Shown here: piece by piece, positions 37,797 through 48,442 of the stretch | How the letters are laid out: each line of letters starts with the position of its first letter | Position numbering within the stretch: position 1 is the stretch's first letter | Source of the DNA: Vitellaria paradoxa | Taxonomy: Eukaryota; Streptophyta; Magnoliopsida; Ericales; Sapotaceae | NCBI GenBank assembly: GCA_019916065.1 | Contig: CM034234.1 | Coordinates: 9,887,844-9,951,843 of the forward strand | Length of the DNA: 64,000 nucleotides | Direction of reading: 5' to 3' | Notes under the pieces: model-generated | What the model was told of the DNA's origin: nothing | What the model saw: only the letters and a program-made list of their open reading frames with translations | Database searches by the model: none | Program-made: the position numbers and the translations under genes

Positions 37797-40509
37797 CTAA
37801 CTGGTGGTGGGAGGCGAAAGAACCGGAAGACTCGGTTCAATAATCTGAAAGGTACCGGTCTCTAGCCTCCTCGTCAAATCCTCCGCAGAGACCTTCATCA
37901 CGTCTCTTCTCATGCCAATGTCAGTGGCATAGCGGCTCGCGCAATATACTCCAACAGCCGTCGCAGCCATCCCATAAACATTGGTGGTGACCAGACGCAA
38001 TGGGGTTGATAAAACAGCTGCAAGAGGTCCGCCAATTAAAGACACTGCCTGACCGCTCTGCCCCATCGTCCTCTGATCCAGAACCAATAACCCCGTCTTG
38101 CAGTAGATAGCAAAATCTTCGCAGTTGTTTTTGAACAGATTGTAGCACCCGAAGCCATTGTTAAGAAGGTAGGTTGCCCGATGGACCACTACGTCGTCTG
38201 GGTCTGAAATGGCGAGTGTACAAGTCCCACCCCTCGCTTTTGCAAGAAAGAGAGCAGGGTTGACGGCATACTCAAAACGGTACAGAGTACCACCAGAAAG
38301 GAAACAGTTTAGGCAGGAGAGTGTGACCCCATGAGCTTCTGCTGGTGCGGTGCAGGTGGTGCAGGGCACTCGAGATCGGTTTGGTCCTGAGCTTATCAGG
38401 AGGACATCCAGCACCGTTCCTGATCCTAGTTCCTGGCCGCGTCTGGTAAAATGGACGACTTTATCATCCCCGATGTAAATGCCTGTATTCATACGTAAAC
38501 TAATGGAGCTATATATAAATAATACAAGACTCAAGAAAACATCATCACATGATAGAAATTACAGAGAACTTAAAACTATAAAAAAAAAAAATGAAAAACA
38601 ATATGGATATGACCAAGAACAAGTAGAATCACCTGCATTCCATGCATATTTTTTTGTGTGTGGGTGTGTGTAGATGTTTTTTCTTTTCCACTTTGCTTGC
38701 GCGCACACTTTTATTGGTAAGGATGAGTCAAGAATTTTGAACAATCAAACCCAATGACATTGCTTTATAATTCATCCTGGATGCTTAGATGATCCAAGAG
38801 TGAGACACTAGTCATGGATAACTCAAATTTCCAGGAATAGTACAAACTACGCATCAAGTTAGATTCCCAAAAGATATATCAAATGAACCTCACAGCTCCC
38901 ATGCTTATAATGTTCAAACAGAAATGATAAAGTCACAAAATAGGAACTATATTTATGCACAAGCAATAAATTAGTAGCACAAGAAGTTGACACAATTTTT
39001 TTGTCGAAACAGTTCAGCAATCTTCTATTGATTTGCTAGCAGGTGCAAAAAGTAATGCACTGCATAGTAATATGCAAAATCTAGACAACGTGCAGACACA
39101 ACCATGGTTCCTTTTTACTCTTGTTTTCTTTGAGAGTATATGGTTCTTAAAAATGCTTGGACAAAATTTGACCAGTGTTTACTGGTCTCTCCTTCAGCAT
39201 GGTGATCATATGGGGGTTAAAATAAAGAAGGAAAGTGAAATGACTTCATCCTAAACCATTTGCCAGCATTACATAAATCATATTTCTACACAAAATTGAA
39301 AAACAGTAACAATTGTAGATCTATACAATCACTGGGTAGTCACTTTGCCAAGGCCCAAAACATTGTGCAATTGTCAGAAATTGGAGGCATTAATAATTTA
39401 TTGTGAAATGAGCAAAGAAATTTAAACATAAATTTTCAGCAGAAGTCAAACTATAAGACAATAAATAGAGGACCTAATTTTCAGCAGAAGATTGTCAATA
39501 CTTTTTAATAAATAAATACTTTTTGTTTTCATGTCCAAGGGCAGGATTATGAGTGTATGTCCTAAGTATTAGATTTATCGAATTTTAATGTCAAGGGTTC
39601 AAGAAATTACATAATTATTCATATTTTTAACATAATTTGTTTATGGGATATACTAAATGCACTCCATTTTTAGGTTCCCACACTCCATCTCCTCTCACAA
39701 TGAATAATGAATTTTCAAGTATAGGAAGCTAAAAGTGGAGTGCATCTAGCATTACCATTTGTTTTTTAATTTTAATTTTCTATGACAAAATGGTGTTCAA
39801 AATATTCTACAGAACATATATATATATATATATAATATAGAACATTTCATGCATAATAAGGGAGATTTATGTATAGGCCATAGCATTCGTAAAGTTGAAT
39901 TAGGAAATATGCTTGTTGGGTGAATGTTCGAATACACATTTTTCCAGCCCGAACTATGATTGTTACAGGCATGGAACACCAAGGAATTTACCATTGCACA
40001 TACGCATATTTAAACTAACGGCAAATCACGTCAAATTCTCTTATTTTGTTTAGCCGGTTTCCAATAGAAAAGCCAAATGCAGACCAACCCCATTTGAACC
40101 CATAATTACTAGATCCGTACAATGCAACACAATCGCAACCCCATTTGAACCCATAGTTACTAGATCAGTACAATGCAACACAATCCCCTTTCAATGTCAA
40201 CAAATGGGAAATAAATTCCCCCAAATTCAGATTATGTGACCCCAATAGTAATCATTCACAAGAATCACAAGCACATCCTAACATTATCTTTCTCATTAAT
40301 AAAGATATCCTAAGTCACAACCATAACAAGGATCACTCCCACAAAAATTACTTAAATAGCAACAAAATTGTGCTAAAAGATTATATATTCAATCATAGAC
40401 TTTCACAAAAAGTGGCATCAACCATAACCCGGGAGTAACTTAGGACATAGAGGCAAACTAACAGCCGAATCAAGAAAACAACAGCTGTGCGTATGTCTGG
40501 ATGCGTGTA

Positions 40510-40562
<53 letters not shown>

Positions 40563-40763
40563 TGATGAGCGTAGATATAGGCAGCCCTCCATGAATAGAT
40601 GTGATCGCCGGGTTTGAGTTTGTCCTTCTGAACTCTGCTTGATTTCCATTCATTTTCTCAACAATCAATGTCGCAGAAATCCCCCCCCCCCCAAAAAAAA
40701 ATTACAAATTTTGAAAATAAACTAGATTTGTAGGATCAAAAGCATACCTGTTGGAGAGCAGCC

Positions 40764-40767
<4 letters not shown>
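37797..40767 (-). CDS. NC-domain (LRAT-like) protein
   Basis: Plant member of the LRAT/NC (NlpC-P60 related) family; in animals such proteins are acyltransferases or phospholipases, but the plant function is not established. Exons: 40748-40767 (MGLLSN plus AG), 40561-40634 (completing RVQKDKLKPGDHIYSWRAAY and YAHH), 37797-38482; 259 aa. Putative catalytic residues: His in YAHHGIYIG (about 30-31), second His in VVHFTR (42), Cys in NNCEDFAIYCKTG (152). Other family blocks: GTVLD, a CTTC/CLNC Cys pair, GGTLYRFEY, FLAKARGGTCTL. A hydrophobic C-terminal stretch follows (GGPLAAVLSTPLRLVTTNVY). A (GA)n tract runs right up to the start codon, and the 5' splice site of the 2.08-kb second intron is GTCTCTCTCT, the beginning of a (CT)n tract. 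Confidence 0.92.
40088..40190. repeat. 51-bp tandem duplication in NC-domain gene intron 2
   Basis: CCCCATTTGAACCCATA(A/G)TT...TACAATGCAACACAATC is present twice with a 51-bp period (40088 and 40139). Confidence 0.85.
40521..40559. repeat. (AG)n tract forming a 5' splice site
   Basis: About 19 AG units on +, read as (CT)n on the gene strand. Its edge supplies the donor GT of the second intron of the NC-domain gene (exon ends 40561). Preceded on + by a (GT)n run. Confidence 0.9.

Positions 40768-40796
<29 letters not shown>
40768..40796. repeat. (CT)n tract abutting the NC-domain start codon
   Basis: Read as (GA)n on the gene strand; the repeat ends exactly at base -1 of the ATG at 40767, so it forms the last part of the 5' UTR. 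Confidence 0.9.
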
Positions 40797-40799
<3 letters not shown>

Positions 40800-40800
<1 letters not shown>

Positions 40801-43800
40801 TTTCCTTTCTATCTTTAAAACGTAAAAAAGCAAAAAGTGGGTTGCTTTTGGGGGAGAGAACGATTCCCTTCGCGTTCAGAGTCTGCAACAAGAAGCAAGT
40901 GGCTAAACCACGTTTGCAATGAAATTACAAATATGCCCTTCTCCTCCACACCCACCCCCTCCTCAATCCTTCGTCGTTAAGAAAGTGACAGAGTGACGGG
41001 GAAACAGACACGCGGCGGATTGCGGCGTTGCAACTGTGAAATCATCCCCGCAAAAGTCAAAACCAGGCAATGCGGTGGCCGTTGAGCAACCGCGTCCATC
41101 AGTTTTCCCCTCTTACGACCCGTTTCCAAAAATGATTAGAGCATTTGATTATGAGTAGCAATAATAATGTCGGAGTTAAAATTGTTTATGTCAGATCTCA
41201 TTTAATATTTTTTTGGTAATTATTAATAACACAGCCCTCGTCTCCTATTAAATAAAGCTAGATTCTTATCCTCTTTTTAGTTTCTCATTTAATGTTTTCA
41301 TAATTATTGACAAAATTATCTTCATTTCTTATTCTATAAAATTTAAATTTTTTATATTTTTTTCTTCCTCATCCATTCAACCTTAACCTTTTCTATTTTT
41401 AAAGACTCTTCTCCTCCTACAAAACCAATTGTTCTTTTTTTTTTATTTCTTCAAAAAGAATCTTTCTGGTTGAATAATAAATCTTTTATTTTAAATATAA
41501 AAATTATTAACATATTTATACGTTTCTTATTATGACAATTTTGTTTCTATTTAAAAATTGATGAAATTTTATTGTAACTTGAACAAAACAAAAATTTATA
41601 CTATTAAAAATTTATATTTGTGTTTAGTCGTGATTATAATAATTTAGAATAAAAATTATTAAAATATATTTTTATTACAAATTTATTATTACTATTATAT
41701 TGTCTGCGTTTAACTTTTTAAAATATTTCTTAAGAATATTATTTTCTATATATATTTATAATTTAATAAAATGTGAAGAATAATAATTACAGATTTTATA
41801 TTATTTTTTAAAATTTATTTGTGTAAAAATTTATTACACTGTTAATATATTAAAAAATAAAATCATTTTTTTAATTATTACAGTGTTAATATATTAAAAA
41901 TTATTTTTTATGAACTATTTAAGTTCACCTATATATTTTATAATTTAGGCTTAATTTTATACTATTTATAATGGGTGTAGTAAACTTTTCGGACTCAGTG
42001 TAATGAAGAGATTAAAATGTAATTTTTATTATTTATATATTATAAAATCTTAAAAATATAAATATAAAATTAAATATACAACCCACATATATTAAATAAT
42101 AAATATTTTCTTATTTGTTAGGTTTATTAATTGGATATTTTAATTTAATTTAGTTAATTTTAATTATATAAATTGTGAAAAAATATGGGACAAATAGTAA
42201 AGATAAAAATAGTTTATAAATTGACTTAATTGAAGGACCTTAGATAATGAGGGTAGATAAGTCTTCTTAAAAGAAAAAGATATGATTCTTTATTATAGAG
42301 AGAGAAAGAGATGCGATCAATAAATGAAATGAGTGTAATTTTGTCAATAACTACAAAAAGTATTAAATGAGCTCTTGCATTGATGATTTTAGTTCTAACA
42401 TTATCGCTACTCTTGATTATATATTGGATAAGAATTAAATTTATGTTTAGAATCAATGGGATGTTTGGTTTATTAAAAATATATATATATATACATATAA
42501 AGATTTTAACTTTTATCAAATTTTTCAATCAAAATTTGTCATATATCCTTTAATTAAAAAAGTGAAAGAATTTATCTTTATATCTATAGCAATTTTATTT
42601 ATAATTTAATTACATTATGTATTTTTTCAAATTAATTTAATTATATTTAAGTTTTAAATTTGAAAATTTTGATTCATGAAATTTAAATATATATTTTAAA
42701 CACAAAATTTTGTTCATTAAAATCAAATTTACTCCATTCAACTCTTAACACTCCATTTGGAATGATTAATTTGATGGGATTTGATTTCATTTTTCATTAA
42801 TTATTATATTTAGAATTAAAATAAAATTTTATGAGTTAGATTTAATTTAATTTCATAACTTAAATTTTGTGATTTTTAAGGAATTTGAAATTCAATCCAA
42901 AATAATAAAATTTCGTGATAATTCATTAATTTCTTAAGCAATCTAAGTGAGTTAACAAATTTATCCTCTTAAATAATATCTACCATATTTTTTATTTCTT
43001 GTTCATATGATTAGGCTTAATATTTCATTTAAACCAAATTAGTTCTATTATTTAATTCAAAATGTGTTTTAAATACAAAATTTTATTTATTAAATTAAAT
43101 TAAATTAATTTTTTATTTTAAAATAAAACTAATTATAATAGTGAAATGTTTTTAAACGCGATTAACGAATGCATTTCATTTTACCAAAACAATGGTGCAA
43201 TGCGCACTGAATTTAAGGTTACGACATGGAGATGGGTTGTCAAAAATGGTGTAAAATGGGATTTCAGAGACTGCAGTGGGAGAATCCACGGTAGGGGCTG
43301 CAGTGGGTTAATCAACGGTTTTGATGTAATTATATCAAATCTAATGGTCTTAATTCAACGTAATAAAATTAAATTCAAAATAAAAATAAAAGTTAAACAA
43401 AATCTAATTGAAAAATTATTAATGAAGAATATGAAAAGCCACATCATACTAAAATGCAATTACATCAGGACCGTTGATTGACCCACTGTAGCCCATGTAG
43501 TAGATTCTCCCACTGTAACCCTTGCAGTAGATTCTCCCACTGCAGCCGCCTGAAACTCTGTAAAATGTCACCAATCATTTCAATCACGATTAACGTGAAT
43601 AATTAATTCACCTGAATTTTATCTTGAAAAAACAGGACAAATAAAAGAAAAGGCAAATTACACTTAGATTTCTTATATATTTGTGTAATTACACATGTAC
43701 CCTCTCAACATTTGAAAAGTACAGACACTTCATTTATTTTGAAATGTTGGTAACACCTAGATCCTTTCCGTTAATTTTGACCCTAACTCTATTAAAATTT

Positions 43801-44389
43801 TAGTAAAAAGATAATTATGCCCCTATACATAAAAACAAAAGCCAATCTACCCAATAATCCTTTGACATGCGCTCTCTCTCTCTATCTTCTTAGTCCAACC
43901 CATACATATATATTTTTGTATCTAACATTATTTTTGCTCTTCTTCTCAGATCAAGTCATTACCATTTCCAGATTATAACATATTATCACCTTCCCCAATG
44001 ATCACTCCCCTATTTGACCTAGTTGCCATATATCAACATCAAATAAGTTACTCAAAACAATTTAAAAACTGGAGTTGAAAAGTTTATCTTTTACCATAAG
44101 AAAGGGATTTGATTTGCCATTTTCAATTAAATTAGCATTAGCACTTTCGCCAATACTGTTGCCATAAGAATACAGATATATGCATATCTCTTACCATAGA
44201 TATAGATATATGTATATCATTATTTTTGGTATTGTAGTCTTGCGTCGGAGTCAAGACTTGTTCGACGAAGAATTAGCTGGCGGTGGCACCGAGGATGAGG
44301 CAGAAGCGAGATCTAACGGTGGAGATGTCGGAGGCGAACCAAATCTCGCCGATTGTGAAGGAAACGTTAGACTAGTTTTGGAATTTTGG
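40800..44389. other. Divergent intergenic region, left part
   Basis: 40800-41100 is the GC-richer promoter side of the NC-domain gene. 41150-43140 is AT-rich with no content I recognise. A foldback element lies at 43261-43560. No gene. Confidence 0.6.
43261..43560. repeat. Foldback element with ~70-100 bp arms
   Basis: Left arm 43261-43330 contains CTGCAGTGGGAGAATC, CTGCAGTGGGTTAATCAACG and TGATGTAAT. The right arm 43457-43560, reverse-complemented, contains CTGCAGTGGGAGAATC, ACAGTGGGTCAATCAACGGT and TGATGTAAT. The right arm has an extra copy of the TGGGAGAATCTACT module. The 130-bp loop is AT-rich. Likely a MITE or foldback transposon. Confidence 0.75.
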
Positions 44390-44770
44390 TTGTAAGAGTT
44401 GCCAAGTTCACTGAGTTGGACCGATTCGGACCCTTGTAATTGGAAGAACGTAGATTGCTCCAACGACGGCTAGGTCGTCTAGATTCAAACCGGACATCAG
44501 AACTTACAAGGGTCTCTCCCTTTGAGCTTTGTCCAACTCACGGCCTTGCAGAGGCTCGACTACAACCCCTTCTCGGCATGGCAGATATCCAACAGTCTTC
44601 GAAATGCCTCAAACCTCCAACTCTTCTTGGCTGACTTAACCAACATCACCAGAAAACTCTTTGATTTTTTTTGGCAACACCTTCCTAGAGTTAAGAAACC
44701 TCCACTTAGCGTTCAATAATCTTGATGGCAGTTTTCCGATTGCCTCAATTATAGTGTCTCGACTGGGTTT
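44390..44770 (+). pseudogene. Decayed TMK1-type receptor kinase fragment
   Basis: Translation gives LPSSLSW, DSDPCNWKNVDCSNDG, stop, VV, stop (TAG at 44471 and 44480), IQTGHQNLQGSLP, then a jump to LTALQRLDYNPFSAWQISNS and LRNASNLQ. A frameshift in a T-run near 44665 follows, then FLELRNLHLAFNNLDGSFP. This follows the order of the N-terminal cap and early LRRs of TMK1 (DPDPCKWTHIVC, LQGTLSP, LTSLQ...NNPF...LRNAS, HLAFNNLEGELP), with about 45 residues of LRR deleted. No transmembrane or kinase part remains. It is closer to TMK1 than to the intact kinase at 5867-9231, so not a simple local duplicate of that gene. Confidence 0.75.
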
Positions 44771-45552
44771 CGATAGAGCACGCTCAACTAATCAAATTCT
44801 TTTGATCTCTCTCTCTCTTTCTATATTTAATTTCTCTCTCTAACAAGAGAGAGAAAGAGGGGAGACCCAATTCACTACTCGCACTGCCCATGCTATTCAA
44901 ATCTATCAACTCCCCCGCCATCGAACTAATGTTGGGTTTTGGTTTGCTTGTCCTCTTCTTCTTTAGATTTCTCGAACTCCCATCCATCTCTTCCTCGATC
45001 CTCTCAAGTGAGAAGGCGGAGGAGGCACCGTCAACAATGGTAGTGAATCATCCATCTGCTTATATATATATATATATATATAATATAAATTTTAAATGTT
45101 AAGAAGGGTAAATTTGATGTATTAGACAAAAATTTTTTGCTGACATCATGCTTTTAATAGAATTTTTAACGGCATATTATCGGAAGGAGTCTTAAGTGTT
45201 ATAACTTTTTAAAATAAGGGAAGTATCTGTAAATTTTAAATGTTAAGAGAGTTTAATTGTAATTACTTAAATGTTTGGAGATTTTAAATGTAATTTATCC
45301 TAAAAAAAACCCAAACAAATAAAAATGTTCTGGAGAGTATTGTCGTGTATCAATAAACACTGATCCATGTTCCGTAGCAAAGGAACTCATCACATATCAT
45401 TATATGTTCATACATAATTTAAATTCTGAAAATCAATTGTTTGCAGATTTTTAAATTTAAAAATTAATATGAATGATAATATAATATGCATAAAACACAT
45501 TCCAACTCAAAAATTTAAGTTGGCACATAGCATGCTAAAACAACTACAAACT

Positions 45553-46075
45553 TATCTATGGATCCAAGATATTGTCTAGGGGTGAAGTGTTTATCTAAAA
45601 AAAGTTTCATTTTGAGTGATAAAAATTTTTAAAAAGGTAAAAAATACTAAAAATTTTTAAAAATTATTTACTTTTTATCTCACTGGACGAATTACAAACT
45701 CACAATTTATCTTATTTTATCTCATGTTTTTGTTACTTCAAACGCATCTAAAATATTGAAACAAGTAAAAAAAAATACTAAATTTTACATTTATAAAAAA
45801 GAATTAAGTATTACCAAAATATTTATAAATATATAAAACCATACTTAAAATAAATGATTATAACTTTCTAATGCGAGATAGCCATCAACGATGGATTCAA
45901 GATATTTTTCTTGGGGGCGAAGTGTACATCCAAAAAAGTATAGTTGAAACAAACAAAATAAAATACTAAATTCTGCATGCATAAAAAAAAAAAATAAAGT
46001 AATATTATCAAAATATTTATAAATATGTATACCTATCCTCGTTTAAAATAAATAATTATAATAAAAAATAATTAA
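45553..46075. repeat. Tandem segmental duplication, one unit interrupted by a MITE
   Basis: Unit 1 (45553-45868) and unit 2 (45886-46075) both run GATGGAT(C/T)CAAGATAT... GGGG(T/C)GAAGTGT... ATACTAAATT... CAAAATATTTATAAATAT... TTAAAATAAAT(G/A)ATTATAA. Unit 1 carries a 140-bp family A element that unit 2 lacks. Confidence 0.75.
45606..45747. repeat. MITE-like family A, copy 3
   Basis: Begins CATTTTGAGTGATAAAAATT and ends GTTACTTCAAACGCATC; contains CTTTTTATCTCACTGGACGA and ATTACAAACTCACAATTTAT. The insertion is visible against the empty site in the neighbouring duplicate. Confidence 0.75.
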
Positions 46076-46678
46076 CGTACAATCACGTCAGTATGTTTTA
46101 AAAAACGAAAAAACAAAAAATGAATAATAATTAACTACTCCCATATACCAATTGACTAAATTAAGGCATCGCTAGTTAATTAATTAATTAATTCTGGATG
46201 TAAGAATATAAAGGCTTCTAAAACTTAAAGCATTTATATTGGTATGGTGTGTATACTTATACATATACATATATATATATATATATATATACATACATAT
46301 GATTAATGAGGAAACACATAATACATATGTATATCTCAAAGTTGTTGATTCGGCTTGAAACTCACATTCGTGTGAATCGGGGAGTAAATTCGTAATCTTT
46401 TATATTTGCGCACTGCGAGTCGGACACGAGGTAGCGAGTTGAACTCGGAACTCGACCGCTCGAGTAAAATGGGTTTACAATGAATAAGAGGAAGTGCTTT
46501 GAGCTACGATTTCTGATTACCATTGAGACACCAATACAAAAACCAGAGAGAAATATATATATATATATATATATTGTGTATCACTTTGATGTTGCCTTCA
46601 AGTCGTTGCAATTTTAGAGCAAGACGATGTTATCCGATAGGTAATAAGAGTTGGGCCTAAGAAAAAAAAATTGAGAGT

Positions 46679-46803
46679 GCATTTGGTATACCAAAAAATG
46701 ATTAAAAATTTTAAAAAATTATTTATTATTTATTTCACTGTTCGAATTATGAATTCACAAATTATTTTATTTTATCTTATTTTATGTCACTCAAAACGTT
46801 ACT
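46679..46803. repeat. MITE-like family A, copy 4
   Basis: Begins GCATTTGGTATACCAAAAAA and ends TATGTCACTCAAAACGTT; core TCGAATTATGAATTCACAAA. Same orientation as copy 3. Confidence 0.7.
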
Positions 46804-47497
46804 TAAATCCGTTAAAAACATCCTTTAAAACAGCATTTTGAAAGAGTGTTTTCAAATTACGGTATTTGAAAGGACATTTTTAAAGTGACTATAAGGAAAC
46901 TGAGGTTACTCTCTCTGAAAGCTGTATGTATGGCAATCCTGACCAACCAAATGCATGCTTGCGATTTGAAGAAGGAATGAATGGTGTGGTGAATTTTTCT
47001 CAATAAGTGGGCTGCTGGAAATGCGAACCCACAATTGTTTGTCTCTTGCTAGCTTCACCGTCCATGTCAAGTAGTACATGAGTGGTTTCCAAGTGTTCCG
47101 TCACTCGAGACATTTTGGTGATTTGGACATACACACAATTAATTCTCTACAAAAATCTTAATTTTTATAAATTTATATATATTTATAAAGTTCTGCAATC
47201 TTAATAATATTTTTATAAATTTTAAAAAAATTTGGTAAAAAAAAACTAATGTCTAATTCTATTCAAATCGACGAAAATTCATTCGGATAAAATTATTTAT
47301 CTTTATTTTTTGCGATTTACACTCTAAATACTAACAAATAATTCAAATCACATTTTATGTTAACTTTTATAATTCTAAACCGATCCATAGATAATCATGT
47401 ATGGGAATGTACACTTTTACATATTATGAATACAATTATTATGAATGATAAAATAAACATTATGCAAGATATTCATAAATATAAATGAATATAAAGA

Positions 47498-47648
47498 GTG
47501 TGTTCAGTTCAGAGTTGTATAAAATTGTATAAATTTATAAAAATTAATGTCTTACGCTTTTTCAATGAGTAAAAATTTTAAATTTTATAGTCTCATAATT
47601 CGTATTTGTAGAAATTTATAATTTTTTTGTTAACTCTAAATAGTGCCA
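47498..47648. repeat. MITE-like family B, copy 3
   Basis: Begins GTGTGTTCAGTTCAGAGTTG, contains CTCATAATTCGTATTTGTAG, ends TAACTCTAAATAGTGCCA. Close to 21749-21920. Confidence 0.65.
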
Positions 47649-47738
47649 AAATCGATTTAAAGGTAGACTTGAGGATCACATCCTTGAATAATAATTTTTT
47701 TGTATTTGAGAAATTTATATTTTAAGACTTTATGGTTA

Positions 47739-47880
47739 CGTTTGGAGTGATAAAAAGTAAGATAAAATAAGATAATTTATGAGTTCGTAATTCGTGCAAT
47801 AAAATAAAAAGTGAATTATTTTTAATGATTTTTAAAAATTTTTAAAAATTTTCAGTGATTTTTACTGAACCAAATGCACC
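47739..47880. repeat. MITE-like family A, copy 5 (inverted)
   Basis: Begins CGTTTGGAGTGATAAAAAGT, contains GAGTTCGTAATTCGTGCAAT and ends TTTTTACTGAACCAAATGCA. Its ends give the clearest view of the family's terminal inverted repeat, roughly GCRTTTGGAGTGATAAAAA. Confidence 0.7.
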
Positions 47881-47990
47881 CTATAAATATTAGGCCATTA
47901 ATTTAAAATTTGTAGACTTAATCTGTAATAAAATTATAAAATACCAATCATCTAAACAAAATCCCCAAGATAACCAACAAATACCCCAGC

Positions 47991-48021
<31 letters not shown>

Positions 48022-48040
48022 GAGCGAGCATATTATTGGA

Positions 48041-48100
48041 CACGTGGATGACACGTAGGACAATTTGTGGTTTATATTCATTAGGGTGGGCAGTCACGTG
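48041..48100. promoter_or_regulatory. Two G-boxes upstream of DGD1
   Basis: CACGTG at 48041-48046 (GGACACGTGGAT) and 48095-48100 (GTCACGTGGAGG), about 400 and 345 bp before the DGD1 ATG. They fit binding sites for bZIP/bHLH factors (light, phytochrome, ABA), plausible for a plastid lipid gene; function is inferred. Confidence 0.55.
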
Positions 48101-48442
48101 GAGGAGGGAGGCGGCGGAGCTGGAGAGAGGAATATGCCGGAAGCTCCGAGAAGGGGTATGATTGCATGTGTGACAGCACATCGCGAGTTGATGGACGTGA
48201 TTAAGCTTGAGTTGAGTGGCTCGCTGGTTTGGCTCCGATCAAACACGAGGACACTAATACGTAGAAACTACAATCTCAGCCCTTAATTTTTTCAGCATCC
48301 TTGGCACCTTCTTTTTCTCGAATTTTCGTCACAGAACAAGACACAGTCGAGGAGAGGTTTCGGTGCTCTCTTCATCCATCTCTCTGTCTATCCACACAAA
48401 CGCCGACTTTAGAAACCCTATTTCGATTTCGGAAGAATTGTA

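Larger units (their letters stand above)
44771..48300. other. Divergent intergenic region, right part
   Basis: Contains a GA/CT-rich patch with hairpin TTTCTCTCTCTAACAAGAGA near 44830, a duplicated 190-bp segment (45553 and 45886), MITE family A copies 3-5, a family B copy and (TA)n runs near 45061, 46265 and 46554. No gene. Confidence 0.6.

Noticed and set aside
40393..40668. 91-codon minus frame starting MIVEKMNGNQ
   Set aside because: It reads the second NC-domain exon in the wrong frame and continues through the CT tract; the correct frame gives KLKPGDHIYSWR.
44880..45050. Small GC-richer frame on either strand near 44.9 kb
   Set aside because: Frames of about 65 codons with no recognisable content and no splice partners; may be part of the decayed kinase insertion but cannot be supported.
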